This document shows positions 1 to 7,222 of a stretch of 30,354 bases of DNA, piece by piece. Both the position numbers and the translations under genes were made by a program. This stretch comes from UBA685 sp049889495 (GTDB lineage: Bacteria; Pseudomonadota; Alphaproteobacteria; Puniceispirillales; Puniceispirillaceae): positions 1-30,354 of the forward strand of contig JBMHDH010000043.1 in assembly GCA_049889495.1 (NCBI GenBank), given 5' to 3'. The notes under the pieces are model-generated. The model searched no databases. It was not told the DNA's origin and was given only the letters and a program-made list of their open reading frames with translations. Every line of letters begins with the position of its first letter. The first letter of the stretch is position 1.

Positions 1-1376
1 GTGGCAATTTGCCTGCGCACTTCATCTGGTGCTGTGCCCCCAAAGCTGGTTCTGGCTTTGGCCGCCCCTTCAACAGATAGATAATTCATCACATCTTTTG
101 TTAATTTTGGTTCAATTGCGACCATATCTTCAAAAGTAAGGCTTTCAAGGGCGCATCCTTTTTGATCTGCCAGTGCCACAATTGAGCCAGAGGCATGATG
201 CGCATCACGGAACGGCATCGCCAATTCGCGCACCATGAAATCTGCCAAATCAGTGGCTGTGGGATGACCTGCATTTAACGCATCACGCATCGCCGCAGGA
301 TGAACGACCATATCAGATACCATCCCTGCCATGGCTGTGATGGCAAGCATTAAATTGCTTTCCGCATCAAAGACTGGTTCTTTATCTTCTTGCATATCCT
401 TGCCATAAGCAAGCGGCAGACCTTTTAACACTGTCAGCAATGTGACCAAATCACCCATGATACGACCAGGTTTGGCACGAATTAATTCAGCCGCATCAGG
501 ATTGCGTTTTTGCGGCATGATAGAGGACCCAGTGGTAAAAGCATCAGATAGGCTGATAAACCCAAATCTGTCTGTGGACCAGATGACAATCTCTTCGGCA
601 AGACGTGATAAATGTGTGGCACAAATTGCAGCAGCTGCTAGAAATTCAATGGCAAAATCACGTGATGAGACGCCATCCATGGCATTTTCCAATGGCCGTG
701 AAAACCCAAGATCTTTTGCTGTCATATGACGGTCAATAGGAAATGATGTGCCAGCCAATGCCGCAGAGCCAAGCGGGCTTTCATTCACACGCTTGCGACA
801 ATCAGCCATCCGCCCTCTGTCACGGCCCAACATTTCAATATAAGCCATTAAATGGAACCCAAATGTCACAGGCTGGGCTGTTTGAAGATGGGTAAAGCCG
901 GGCATCAGCGTATCAGCATGGGTTTCAGCTTGTGTTAATAACGCATCTTGCAAAGCGGCCAAGCTTGAATCAATCTCATCAAGCCTGTCACGCAGCCAAA
1001 GACGCAAATCAGTTGCCACCTGATCATTACGGGAACGTGCGGTATGAAGCCGACGCGCAGCATCACCGATCAATTCAGATAATCTTGTTTCGACATTCAT
1101 ATGAATATCTTCAAGAGCTTGCGAGAAGACAAATGTGCCAGCTTCGATCTCACCTTGAATTTGATCAAGGCCGTTTTCAATGGCGCTCACATCTTCTTTT
1201 GTCAAAATCCCTTGCGCGGCAAGCATGCGGGCATGGGCTTTTGATCCCATGATATCTTGCGCATAGAGTTTTTGATCATATGAGATAGATGCGTTAATAT
1301 CTTGCATCAGCTGTGATGGGCCATCGGCAAAACGCCCACCCCAGATAGCTGATTTCCCTTTTGCTTTGTCAGACAT
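1..1376 (-). CDS. argH: Argininosuccinate lyase, C-terminal end cut by window edge
   Basis: Catalyses the last step of arginine synthesis, argininosuccinate to arginine plus fumarate, in the cytoplasm. Translating the minus strand from the ATG at 1376 gives 458 open codons that reach the window edge with no stop. Bacterial ArgH is about 460 residues, so only a few C-terminal residues are missing. The fumarase/aspartase superfamily signature GSSIMPQKRNPD is read at about 500-535, and the family segments TARSRNDQ and THLQTAQPVTFGFH are also present. The gene is divergent from the thioredoxin gene at 1398 with only 21 bases between the two starts, so each promoter must lie inside the neighbouring coding region or overlap it. 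A TlpA-like gene divergent from argH is a recurring alphaproteobacterial arrangement. Two other arginine genes (argD, argF) lie 14 kb away. Confidence 0.96.
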   Translation of the reverse strand, partial: MSDKAKGKSAIWGGRFADGPSQLMQDINASISYDQKLYAQDIMGSKAHARMLAAQGILTKEDVSAIENGLDQIQGEIEAGTFVFSQALEDIHMNVETRLSELIGDAARRLHTARSRNDQVATDLRLWLRDRLDEIDSSLAALQDALLTQAETHADTLMPGFTHLQTAQPVTFGFHLMAYIEMLGRDRGRMADCRKRVNESPLGSAALAGTSFPIDRHMTAKDLGFSRPLENAMDGVSSRDFAIEFLAAAAICATHLSRLAEEIVIWSTDRFGFISLSDAFTTGSSIMPQKRNPDAAELIRAKPGRIMGDLVTLLTVLKGLPLAYGKDMQEDKEPVFDAESNLMLAITAMAGMVSDMVVHPAAMRDALNAGHPTATDLADFMVRELAMPFRDAHHASGSIVALADQKGCALESLTFEDMVAIEPKLTKDVMNYLSVEGAAKARTSFGGTAPDEVRRQIA

Positions 1377-1397
1377 GAAAAGGCTCCTTATCTAGCA

Positions 1398-1976
1398 ATG
1401 ATTTATAGGCAGAATTTCGCATTTTACCAGAAAAAAACAGGAAATTGGCTGTCTTACGCCAAAAATTGCCTGTTTTCTGGGCTTGTTCTTTTATCTGTTT
1501 CTGTGGCACAGGCAGAAGACAGCCTACCTGCTGAAGCGGTGACATTAGACAAATTTCCTCACACATCTTTGATCTCTGATGATATCAGGCCATTTCAGCT
1601 GTCATCTTATAAGGATCAGACAGCTTTGGTGATTAATTTTTGGGCCACCTGGTGCGCGCCATGTATCACTGAATTGCCAGAATTGGCCGAAGCGGCGCAT
1701 AAATTGGACCAAGATACGATCAAAGTCATATTAATATCTGTGGATCGCAAAGGCGCAGAGCATGCGCGTGCCTTTTTGCGTGAACGCGGTATTGAAGGCC
1801 CTATATTTGTATATGATCCTGACAATAAATGGCCGCGTGCGATTGGCCTAAATGGGTTGCCAATGACTTATTTAATCAGCGCAGATCATACGAAAGCCTA
1901 TGTTATAAAAGGACCAGCCTCTTGGGCAGATGATGCGATTTTGGCTGATGTCAGGCGTCTTATTTTGCCCGAATAA
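1398..1976 (+). CDS. TlpA/ResA-like periplasmic thioredoxin-fold protein
   Basis: A 192-residue secreted thiol-disulfide oxidoreductase. A hydrophobic signal segment spans about residues 24-39 with a likely cleavage after VAQA. The redox motif WCAPC has its cysteines at 86 and 89, and a cis-proline loop (GLPMT) follows at about 152. TlpA-family proteins act in the periplasm, usually reducing cysteines of apocytochromes or copper chaperones, but the partner here cannot be read from the sequence. A Sco1-type protein is encoded 4 kb away. The ATG at 1398 is the only clear start, and its ribosome-binding site is weak (AAAAGG lies about 14 bases upstream). The gene converges on etfA with a strong terminator between them. 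Family assignment is secure; exact function is inferred. Confidence 0.9.
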   Translation: MIYRQNFAFYQKKTGNWLSYAKNCLFSGLVLLSVSVAQAEDSLPAEAVTLDKFPHTSLISDDIRPFQLSSYKDQTALVINFWATWCAPCITELPELAEAAHKLDQDTIKVILISVDRKGAEHARAFLRERGIEGPIFVYDPDNKWPRAIGLNGLPMTYLISADHTKAYVIKGPASWADDAILADVRRLILPE

Positions 1977-2013
1977 CAGCTGCTCATCTGTTAAAGTGAT
2001 CGTGGCAAAGCCA

Positions 2014-2057
2014 TAAAAAAAAACCGCATCTCTTTTTGAATAAGAGGTGCGGTTTTT
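2014..2057. terminator. Bidirectional rho-independent terminator between tlpA-like gene and etfA
   Basis: A 13-base stem (AAACCGCATCTCT at 2021-2033 against AGAGGTGCGGTTT at 2043-2055, one G:U pair) closes a 9-base loop. It is flanked by an A-run on the left and a T-run on the right, so it can terminate both convergent transcripts. Confidence 0.9.
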
Positions 2058-2083
2058 CATGTTATAATGAGGTGCGTGATAGC

Positions 2084-3013
2084 TTAGTTCAGCTCTGTTT
2101 CCAATTCTGGAACAGCGTCAAACAAATCAGCAACCAAACCATAATCAGCCACTTGGAAAATCGGGGCTTCATCATCTTTGTTAATGGCAACAATGACTTT
2201 TGAATCCTTCATGCCAGCCAAGTGCTGAATCGCGCCTGAGATACCAACAGCGATATAAAGATCAGGTGCCACAACCTTGCCTGTTTGGCCAACCTGATAA
2301 TCATTTGGCACAAAACCAGCATCCACAGCCGCGCGTGATGCTCCAACAGCGGCGCCAAGCTTATCAGCGACTTTTTCAAGCATGCCAAAGTTTGAGCCAT
2401 CCTGCATGCCACGACCACCAGATACAACGATGCCAGCAGATGTCAATTCAGGGCGTTCTGATGATGATAGTTCTGATTTCACGAATGAAGACAGACCAGC
2501 ATCGCCTGCGCCATCAACGCCAACAACAGATGCTGACCCATTGGTGCCTGCCGCTTCGAATGATGTTGCACGAACTGTGATGATTTTTAAACCTTCGTCA
2601 CTCTTTACAGTGGCAATCGCGTTACCAGCATAGATCGGACGCTTAAAGGTATCAGCATCTTCTACAGAAATGATATCTGAGATTTGTGCCACATCTTTCA
2701 TCGCTGCCACACGTGGCATAATGTTTTTGCCATAGGTTGTGGCAGGGGCCATCAAATGGCTGTAATTATCGGCAATTGCCAAGATCACAGGTGCCACATT
2801 TTCGGCCAAACCATTTGCTAATTCAGCTGAGTCAGCTGTTAACACGCGCGCCACACCGTCGATTTTGGCAGCTTCAGCTGCGATATCGCCAATATTCTGG
2901 CCTGTGACAAGCACATCAATATCGCCGCCAATTTGTGTTGCCGCTGTTACGGCGTTTAATGTTGCCGCACCAAGTGCGCTTCCATCGTGATCACAAAGTA
3001 CAAGAATAGCCAT
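2084..3013 (-). CDS. etfA: Electron transfer flavoprotein alpha subunit
   Basis: A 309-residue FAD-carrying subunit of ETF. With EtfB it takes electrons from acyl-CoA and related dehydrogenases and passes them to ETF:quinone oxidoreductase. The N-terminal half is the variable ETF domain. The C-terminal FAD domain carries VVSGGRGM near residue 198, GASRAAVDAGFVPNDYQVGQTG, and the family signature YIAVGISGAIQHLAGMKDS followed by VIVAINKD. Length is normal. It begins two bases after the etfB stop, so the two are translationally coupled from the same transcript, ending at the terminator at 2014-2057. Confidence 0.97.
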   Translation of the reverse strand: MAILVLCDHDGSALGAATLNAVTAATQIGGDIDVLVTGQNIGDIAAEAAKIDGVARVLTADSAELANGLAENVAPVILAIADNYSHLMAPATTYGKNIMPRVAAMKDVAQISDIISVEDADTFKRPIYAGNAIATVKSDEGLKIITVRATSFEAAGTNGSASVVGVDGAGDAGLSSFVKSELSSSERPELTSAGIVVSGGRGMQDGSNFGMLEKVADKLGAAVGASRAAVDAGFVPNDYQVGQTGKVVAPDLYIAVGISGAIQHLAGMKDSKVIVAINKDDEAPIFQVADYGLVADLFDAVPELETELN

Positions 3014-3015
3014 CG

Positions 3016-3765
3016 TTAAATCACCTTTGCTTCATTCTTTAATTTTTCAACAAGTTCTGTTACCGATCCCACTTTGATGCCAGCGGCTCTTGCTTCTGGC
3101 TCTTCAACTTTCAGCACAGACAGGCGTGGGCTTGCATCCACACCCAAATCAGCCAATGACACAGCATCGATTGGCTTTTTCTTTGCTTTCATAATATTTG
3201 GCAATGAGGCATAGCGCGGCTCATTCAAACGCAAATCTACAGAAATAACAGTTGGCATTGCCACTGTGATATGTTCAAGACCGCCATCAACTTCGCGGAT
3301 GATGTTGGCTTTGTCACCAGCGATTTCAACGCCTGATGCGAATGTGGCCTGTGACCAGCCTAGCAAAGCAGACAACATCTGGCCTGTTTGGTTGCTGTCA
3401 TCATCGATGGCTTGCTTGCCGCAAAGCACGAGACCTGGCTCTTCACGTGTGACGATCTCTTTCAAGATTTTTGCAACAGCCAATGGCTCTGTTTCATGTT
3501 CAGCTTCGACATGAATGCCTCTGTCAGCACCCATCGCCAAGCCAGTGCGGATGGTTTCTTGTGACTGTGCTGGGCCAACAGATACCAAAACAACTTCATC
3601 AGCTTGACCAGCTTCTTTCAGCTGCAGGGCTTGTTCAACAGCGATTTCATCAAATGGATTCATTGCCATTTTAACATTGGCAAGTTCAACACCTGACTGA
3701 TCCGCTTTCACACGGACTTTCACATTATAATCAATCACGCGCTTTACAGGCACTAAGATCTTCAT
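3016..3765 (-). CDS. etfB: Electron transfer flavoprotein beta subunit
   Basis: A 249-residue AMP-binding subunit of the ETF heterodimer, of typical group I length. It starts MKILVPVKRVIDYNVKV. It contains CGKQAIDDDSNQTG at about 135 and the recognition-loop segment DLRLNEPRYASLPNIMKAKK near residue 190, the hallmark of housekeeping ETF-beta that docks dehydrogenases. It is first in the etfBA transcript. The 196-base leader region upstream holds a promoter-like element, a perfect palindrome over its -35 box and an 18-bp tandem repeat, each described separately. Confidence 0.97.
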   Translation of the reverse strand: MKILVPVKRVIDYNVKVRVKADQSGVELANVKMAMNPFDEIAVEQALQLKEAGQADEVVLVSVGPAQSQETIRTGLAMGADRGIHVEAEHETEPLAVAKILKEIVTREEPGLVLCGKQAIDDDSNQTGQMLSALLGWSQATFASGVEIAGDKANIIREVDGGLEHITVAMPTVISVDLRLNEPRYASLPNIMKAKKKPIDAVSLADLGVDASPRLSVLKVEEPEARAAGIKVGSVTELVEKLKNEAKVI

Positions 3766-3813
3766 TTCTTTTTCCCTTTTCCTACTGGCTATGCTGTCGG
3801 GCGAGCCATTTTG

Positions 3814-3849
3814 CCAGATGGCTTATTACGACCAGATGGCTTATTACGA
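3814..3849. repeat. Perfect 18-bp tandem duplication in the etfB leader
   Basis: CCAGATGGCTTATTACGA occurs at 3814-3831 and again, identically and without a gap, at 3832-3849. It lies between the proposed etfB promoter and the etfB start. An open frame on the plus strand reads through it (QMAYYD twice), but that frame has no other sign of being a gene. Confidence 0.95.
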
Positions 3850-3880
3850 CTTGTCGCAATCATTATACTATTGTGACTGG

Positions 3881-3910
3881 ATAATACAGCCTACGAAAGA
3901 ATTTTGTCAC
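3881..3910 (-). promoter_or_regulatory. Candidate sigma70-type promoter for etfBA
   Basis: On the minus strand GTGACA (3910-3905, five of six matches to TTGACA) is followed after 18 bases by TATTAT (3886-3881, five of six to TATAAT). A perfect TATAAT also occurs at 3867-3862 but lacks a good -35. Assignment is by eye. Confidence 0.45.
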
Positions 3911-3920
3911 AGACGTGACA
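3905..3920. promoter_or_regulatory. Palindromic operator candidate upstream of etfB
   Basis: TGTCAC-AGAC-GTGACA is a perfect 6-4-6 inverted repeat. It overlaps the proposed -35 box of etfBA, where a bound dimeric repressor would block RNA polymerase. The regulator is not identified. Confidence 0.5.
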
Positions 3921-3961
3921 TTTTTTCGCGTTTAGGCGTCACTATCAGCGGCCCCCTTTTT

Positions 3962-4516
3962 TTAAGAGTTATCGCCAGGCACCCATAACACATCGCTTGT
4001 GCCATTGTCATTCATGTGACGGGCCAAAACAAATAAATGATCTGACAAGCGGTTGATATATTGCATCGCTGGCTCATTTACAGGTTCTTCTATGGCCAAT
4101 TCCGTCATACGGCGTTCAGCGCGCCTTGCCACTGTGCGTGCCAAATGCAACCAAGCAGAAATCTTTGTGCCGCCTGGCAAAATAAAAGAGGTCAGCGGAT
4201 TTAATTCCGCATTCATGGCGTCAATTTCAGCCTCTAGGCGGATCACTTGCTGGTCTGTGATGCGCAAAGCTGGTTTATCTGTCTCTGGTGTTGCCAAATC
4301 AGCACCCAGATCAAATAAATCATTTTGGATGCGTGCCAACATGGCGTCTACATCACCGCTTGCTTCAAGTCTGGCAAGCCCGATCACAGAATTTACCTCA
4401 TCTACCTCACCAAAGGCCGCAGGGCGTCGTGAATGTTTGGAAACACGTGCCCCATTGACCAATGATGTTTCACCTGAATCGCCTGTGCGGGTATAGATTT
4501 TATTTAATTTGACCAT
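3962..4516 (-). CDS. PduO-type cob(I)alamin adenosyltransferase
   Basis: Transfers the adenosyl group of ATP to cob(I)alamin to make coenzyme B12. The protein has 184 residues from the chosen start. Visible family motifs are YTRTGDSGETSL near the N-terminus (ATP-binding segment), FILPGGT in the middle, ARTVARRAERR, and YINRLSDHLFVLAR near the C-terminus. The ATG at 4516 is preferred over the one at 4522 because AAGGA (4527-4523) directly abuts the first but sits six bases from the second. In alphaproteobacteria this gene commonly lies between a twin-transmembrane protein and etfBA, exactly as here. The gene ends 196 bases before etfB, which appears to have its own promoter. Confidence 0.93.
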   Translation of the reverse strand: MVKLNKIYTRTGDSGETSLVNGARVSKHSRRPAAFGEVDEVNSVIGLARLEASGDVDAMLARIQNDLFDLGADLATPETDKPALRITDQQVIRLEAEIDAMNAELNPLTSFILPGGTKISAWLHLARTVARRAERRMTELAIEEPVNEPAMQYINRLSDHLFVLARHMNDNGTSDVLWVPGDNS

Positions 4517-4522
4517 GGTCAT

Positions 4523-4527
4523 TCCTT
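4523..4527 (-). promoter_or_regulatory. Ribosome-binding site that decides the adenosyltransferase start
   Basis: AAGGA on the minus strand touches the ATG at 4522 and is six bases from the ATG at 4516, favouring the second. Confidence 0.6.
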
Positions 4528-4577
4528 AAACATAAGAGGGATGAAAATTAGGATGGGCGGTTTTGCCACAGTGATCT

Positions 4578-4778
4578 CTAGCCAACAGGGCGCCTTAACC
4601 ACAAAATCACAACAAAGATCAATAAGGCAATAGCTTGAAAGATGATGCGATATCTCATGATTTTATTTGAATTATTACGGTTATAGGACCCCCCACGTCC
4701 CATGGTGATTACACCCCAAAATAAAATGGCTGTCACAAGAGCCAATGCGATGCCCATGACAAGCTTTTCATAATCCAT
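4578..4778 (-). CDS. Twin transmembrane protein with HIG1-type domain
   Basis: A 66-residue inner-membrane protein with two hydrophobic segments, about residues 6-24 and 48-61. A short polar loop joins them and holds the conserved-looking stretch SNKIMRYRIIFQ, which resembles the HIG1 (hypoxia-induced gene 1) signature of small proteins linked to respiratory complexes. The gene lies 61 bases upstream of the adenosyltransferase on the same strand, and this pair next to etfBA is a common alphaproteobacterial order. Its molecular role in bacteria is not settled. The family call rests on size, topology, motif and context together. Confidence 0.8.
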   Translation of the reverse strand: MDYEKLVMGIALALVTAILFWGVITMGRGGSYNRNNSNKIMRYRIIFQAIALLIFVVILWLRRPVG

Positions 4779-4924
4779 CTTCGCGCTCTCTTTCTATAAT
4801 TTTGGCCAGATCTTACTTTCACTATCTTGCCTAGAAGTTGGTCAGGGCTATGACAAGTCAAGACCCCCATGATATTTTCACTTGGCGTCTAGCAGGGATG
4901 TGTGATTTTGCCCGCTATGCCCTC

Positions 4925-5209
4925 TTACATGCCAAGCAGGGTCTCATTTAATAAATTGCGTAAAAACTGCACCGCCAGCAAAACGATAATTGGGCTGATA
5001 TCAATGCCGCCCAAATCAGGCAAAACTGATCTGATCCGCCCCATAATTGGTTCATGAATGCGGTCTAAAAATTGCAAGATAAAGCGCACAGCAGGCTGCC
5101 ATGGATTGACGATTCGAAAGGCAATCAGCCAGCTTGACGCAACATAGATCACCAGTGACCAGATATAAATATCCACCAATGTGTTTATCAAAAGCAATAA
5201 AGATACCAT
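4925..5209 (-). CDS. YggT family membrane protein
   Basis: A 94-residue integral membrane protein starting MVSLLLLINTLVDIYIW. It has two hydrophobic stretches (about 2-30 and 70-86) and the family core NPWQPAVRFILQFLDRIHEPIMGRIRSVLP. An open frame extends upstream to 5464, but that extension overlaps the sco1 start, shows no family similarity, and the N-terminus of YggT proteins matches the ATG at 5209. YggT proteins are small membrane proteins associated with cell division or osmotic functions in various bacteria; a precise role is not known. It may be the first gene of the minus-strand run through the adenosyltransferase. Confidence 0.88.
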   Translation of the reverse strand: MVSLLLLINTLVDIYIWSLVIYVASSWLIAFRIVNPWQPAVRFILQFLDRIHEPIMGRIRSVLPDLGGIDISPIIVLLAVQFLRNLLNETLLGM

Positions 5210-5405
5210 GTCTGTTTCATCTCTCTTTAACGGTGCTGTAAAAGGTGCCAGAAAACGCGTTATACCAAAAAAGTAACGCATTGTGATATAACCAATTCGC
5301 TGTCGTCTCGTCCATAGCAGATCTTGAAATGGGGGATTCATTTTGCACTGACAGGCAAAACATGATACGCACCAGCCAGTCATAACAGGCAAGTTCGAGA
5401 CTTTC

Positions 5406-6029
5406 ATGACCTCAAAAAAGCGAAATATCATCATTGCGGTTGCGGGCCTTTGTTTTTTGGCCATTGGTGCTATGGGCCAGTTATTTTTATCAGAAACAAA
5501 ACCTGATCTGACATCTGCTGGTTTTGGGTCTTTGGCAGATGCTGAATTTCGCCTTGTGACAGATCAAGGCCAAGAGATCAGCGCAGATGATTTAATTGGC
5601 AAGCCCACCGCTATTTATTTTGGCTTTACATGGTGCCCTGATATTTGCCCAACCACCTTGTCACAAATGGCAGATATCAAAGCAGATTTGATGGCCCAAA
5701 ATTTGGCAGGGGCGGCTGAGCTTCAATTGGTATTTTTTACGGTTGATCCCGAGCGTGATACGGTGTTCCAGATGTCAGAATATGTGTCCTTATTTGCCGG
5801 TGATATCATCGGCATCACAGGCACCATCGACCAGATAAATAACGCTTTGCCGCAATTTGGGGTTTACGCCAAACGAATCGAGCAAAGCGATGGTGATTAC
5901 CTGATTGATCATACCGCTTCTGTGTATCTTTATGACCGCGATGGACAATTCAAAGGGACCATATCCCCAGCCGAACCTTATGAAATGGCACTAGGCAAAT
6001 TGGAGCGTCTTGCTGGCACCAAAGGATAA
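5406..6029 (+). CDS. SCO1/SenC-type copper chaperone for cytochrome oxidase
   Basis: A 207-residue membrane-anchored periplasmic protein. It delivers copper to, or reduces, the CuA centre of cytochrome c oxidase. An N-terminal membrane anchor spans about residues 8-27. The thioredoxin-like domain carries FGFTWCPDICPTT with the two copper ligands C77 and C81. The third ligand, H169, is in the segment LIDHTASVYLYD. The DPERDT motif at 114-119 is also typical. Length and motif order are normal. It is divergent from yggT; the 196 bases between the two starts hold nothing else I recognise. Confidence 0.94.
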   Translation: MTSKKRNIIIAVAGLCFLAIGAMGQLFLSETKPDLTSAGFGSLADAEFRLVTDQGQEISADDLIGKPTAIYFGFTWCPDICPTTLSQMADIKADLMAQNLAGAAELQLVFFTVDPERDTVFQMSEYVSLFAGDIIGITGTIDQINNALPQFGVYAKRIEQSDGDYLIDHTASVYLYDRDGQFKGTISPAEPYEMALGKLERLAGTKG

Positions 6030-6097
6030 GAATTGCCGTTAAAGATAAGCGGTGTGATCTGTCTAGATCATATAAATATCAATAAAATCTAATTTAA

Positions 6098-6142
6098 CTC
6101 TCTCTTTCATATGACCAGAAAAAATAGCTGGTCAAGAGAGAG
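6098..6142 (+). promoter_or_regulatory. 5'-leader hairpin covering the ribosome-binding site of the S8 protease gene
   Basis: CTCTCTCT (6098-6105) can pair with AGAGAGAG (6135-6142), and TGACCAG (6112-6118) with CTGGTCA (6128-6134). This leaves a 6-base bulge on one side and a 9-base loop. The purine-rich right arm is the only Shine-Dalgarno-like sequence before the ATG at 6149, so folding would hide it. The inner TGACCAG/CTGGTCA pair could alternatively be a DNA operator. Confidence 0.6.
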
Positions 6143-6148
6143 GGTCTT

Positions 6149-7222
6149 ATGGGTGACAAGCGGTTTGTTTTTTGTGGTTTGGCGATGGCACAAAGGGGTC
6201 ATGCCTGTGCGATATTTGCGGCATATATTGTGATTGCGGCAGGCTTGTCGGCATGTGGTGGCGGCGGCAGTGGCGCGGGGCCTGCGCCATCCTCTGATCA
6301 GGTGATAAAGGTGACACAACCGCCGATTTATCGCTCATCGCTTCGCACGCCCTTATCTTTTGGGTCAGGCTATGACACAGAATATCAGCGGCAAATCGGG
6401 CTGACGCAAATCGGGGCTGCGGCGGCTTATGATGCTGGTTATGCGGGCTTTAATGTCAAAATTGGGATTGTTGATACTGGCATTGATGGCACCCATTCAG
6501 AGATTGATCATATTGCTGGCGGCAAGGATTTTCATGGAAATTCGCTAGGCTTGGAAGATCCAGATGGTCATGGCACCCATGTGGCAAGCCTTTTGGTGGC
6601 CAAGCGAAACAGCCTAAAGATGCATGGTGTGGCGCCTCATGCCAGCCCCTTTTCTTATCGTATTTTTGATGGTCATGGCACCTTTGGATCCAAGACAGGC
6701 GGGCAAACTATGCCATCTTTGGTTTCTGATGCGCGTCACAAACAGATCGATATTCTGAATCATAGCTGGGCCTCTCACTATGAGATAACCGATTTATCAA
6801 AATCTGTGATTTCATCGTCTCTTGGTGCGGAATTGCCAGCTTGGCGCGCGGCGGTGGATGATGGCATGGCGTTAATATGGGCCGCTGGTAATGAAGGGGA
6901 TGATGATGTGTCTATTCGCGCTGGCTTGCCCTATCATTTTTCTGATTTGCGCAAAGGCTGGCTGGCTGTTGTCTCACTTGATCCAGATGGCAAAGAGCCA
7001 CGCTATACCAACCGATGTGGTGTGGCAAAAAATTGGTGTTTGGCCGCTCCTGGGGGCGGTGATATCCCCTTTCATTCTGGCCTTTATGGGGCGAAAAGTG
7101 GCGGCGGTTATGAAAACGTTCTGGCACCTCTATGGCGGCACCACATATATCTGGTGCGCTGGCCTTGGTGCTTGATGCTTTTCCGCAAATCTCACCACAG
7201 CAAGGCATTAGCCGTTTGCTAG
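6149..7222 (+). CDS. Subtilisin-like (S8) surface lipoprotein protease, N-terminal part, frameshifted
   Basis: This frame encodes most of a subtilase catalytic domain behind a lipoprotein signal peptide (hydrophobic segment, then lipobox LSAC with C36, then a Gly-rich tether). Catalytic Asp109 lies in IVDTGIDGTHSE. His141 lies in DPDGHGTHVAS. The oxyanion-hole Asn248 lies in WAAGNEG. Just before the expected serine motif the frame goes wrong. After N323 (codon 7115-7117) it reads 35 unrelated residues to the stop at 7222. The serine motif GTSMAAPH appears in the -1 frame from 7123. One missing base around 7118-7120 accounts for everything. As it stands the product lacks the nucleophile and would be inactive. 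The gene is either a young pseudogene or the victim of an assembly error. A lipidated S8 protease with a barrel-like C-terminus recalls neisserial NalP, though homology beyond the catalytic domain is not shown. Confidence 0.85.
   Translation: MGDKRFVFCGLAMAQRGHACAIFAAYIVIAAGLSACGGGGSGAGPAPSSDQVIKVTQPPIYRSSLRTPLSFGSGYDTEYQRQIGLTQIGAAAAYDAGYAGFNVKIGIVDTGIDGTHSEIDHIAGGKDFHGNSLGLEDPDGHGTHVASLLVAKRNSLKMHGVAPHASPFSYRIFDGHGTFGSKTGGQTMPSLVSDARHKQIDILNHSWASHYEITDLSKSVISSSLGAELPAWRAAVDDGMALIWAAGNEGDDDVSIRAGLPYHFSDLRKGWLAVVSLDPDGKEPRYTNRCGVAKNWCLAAPGGGDIPFHSGLYGAKSGGGYENVLAPLWRHHIYLVRWPWCLMLFRKSHHSKALAVC

Noticed and set aside
3791..3988. Small plus-strand open frame with a QMAYYD duplication
   Set aside because: It overlaps the adenosyltransferase stop and the etfB promoter region, has no ribosome-binding site and no family resemblance. 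The duplication comes from the DNA repeat.
5210..5464. Long N-terminal extension of YggT
   Set aside because: It overlaps the sco1 start, and YggT homologs begin at the methionine at 5209.
7111..7123. Programmed -1 frameshifting in the S8 protease gene
   Set aside because: The sequence before the junction (GAA AAC GTT in frame) is not a standard X-XXY-YYZ slippery site, and no downstream pseudoknot was evident. A mutation or sequencing error is simpler.
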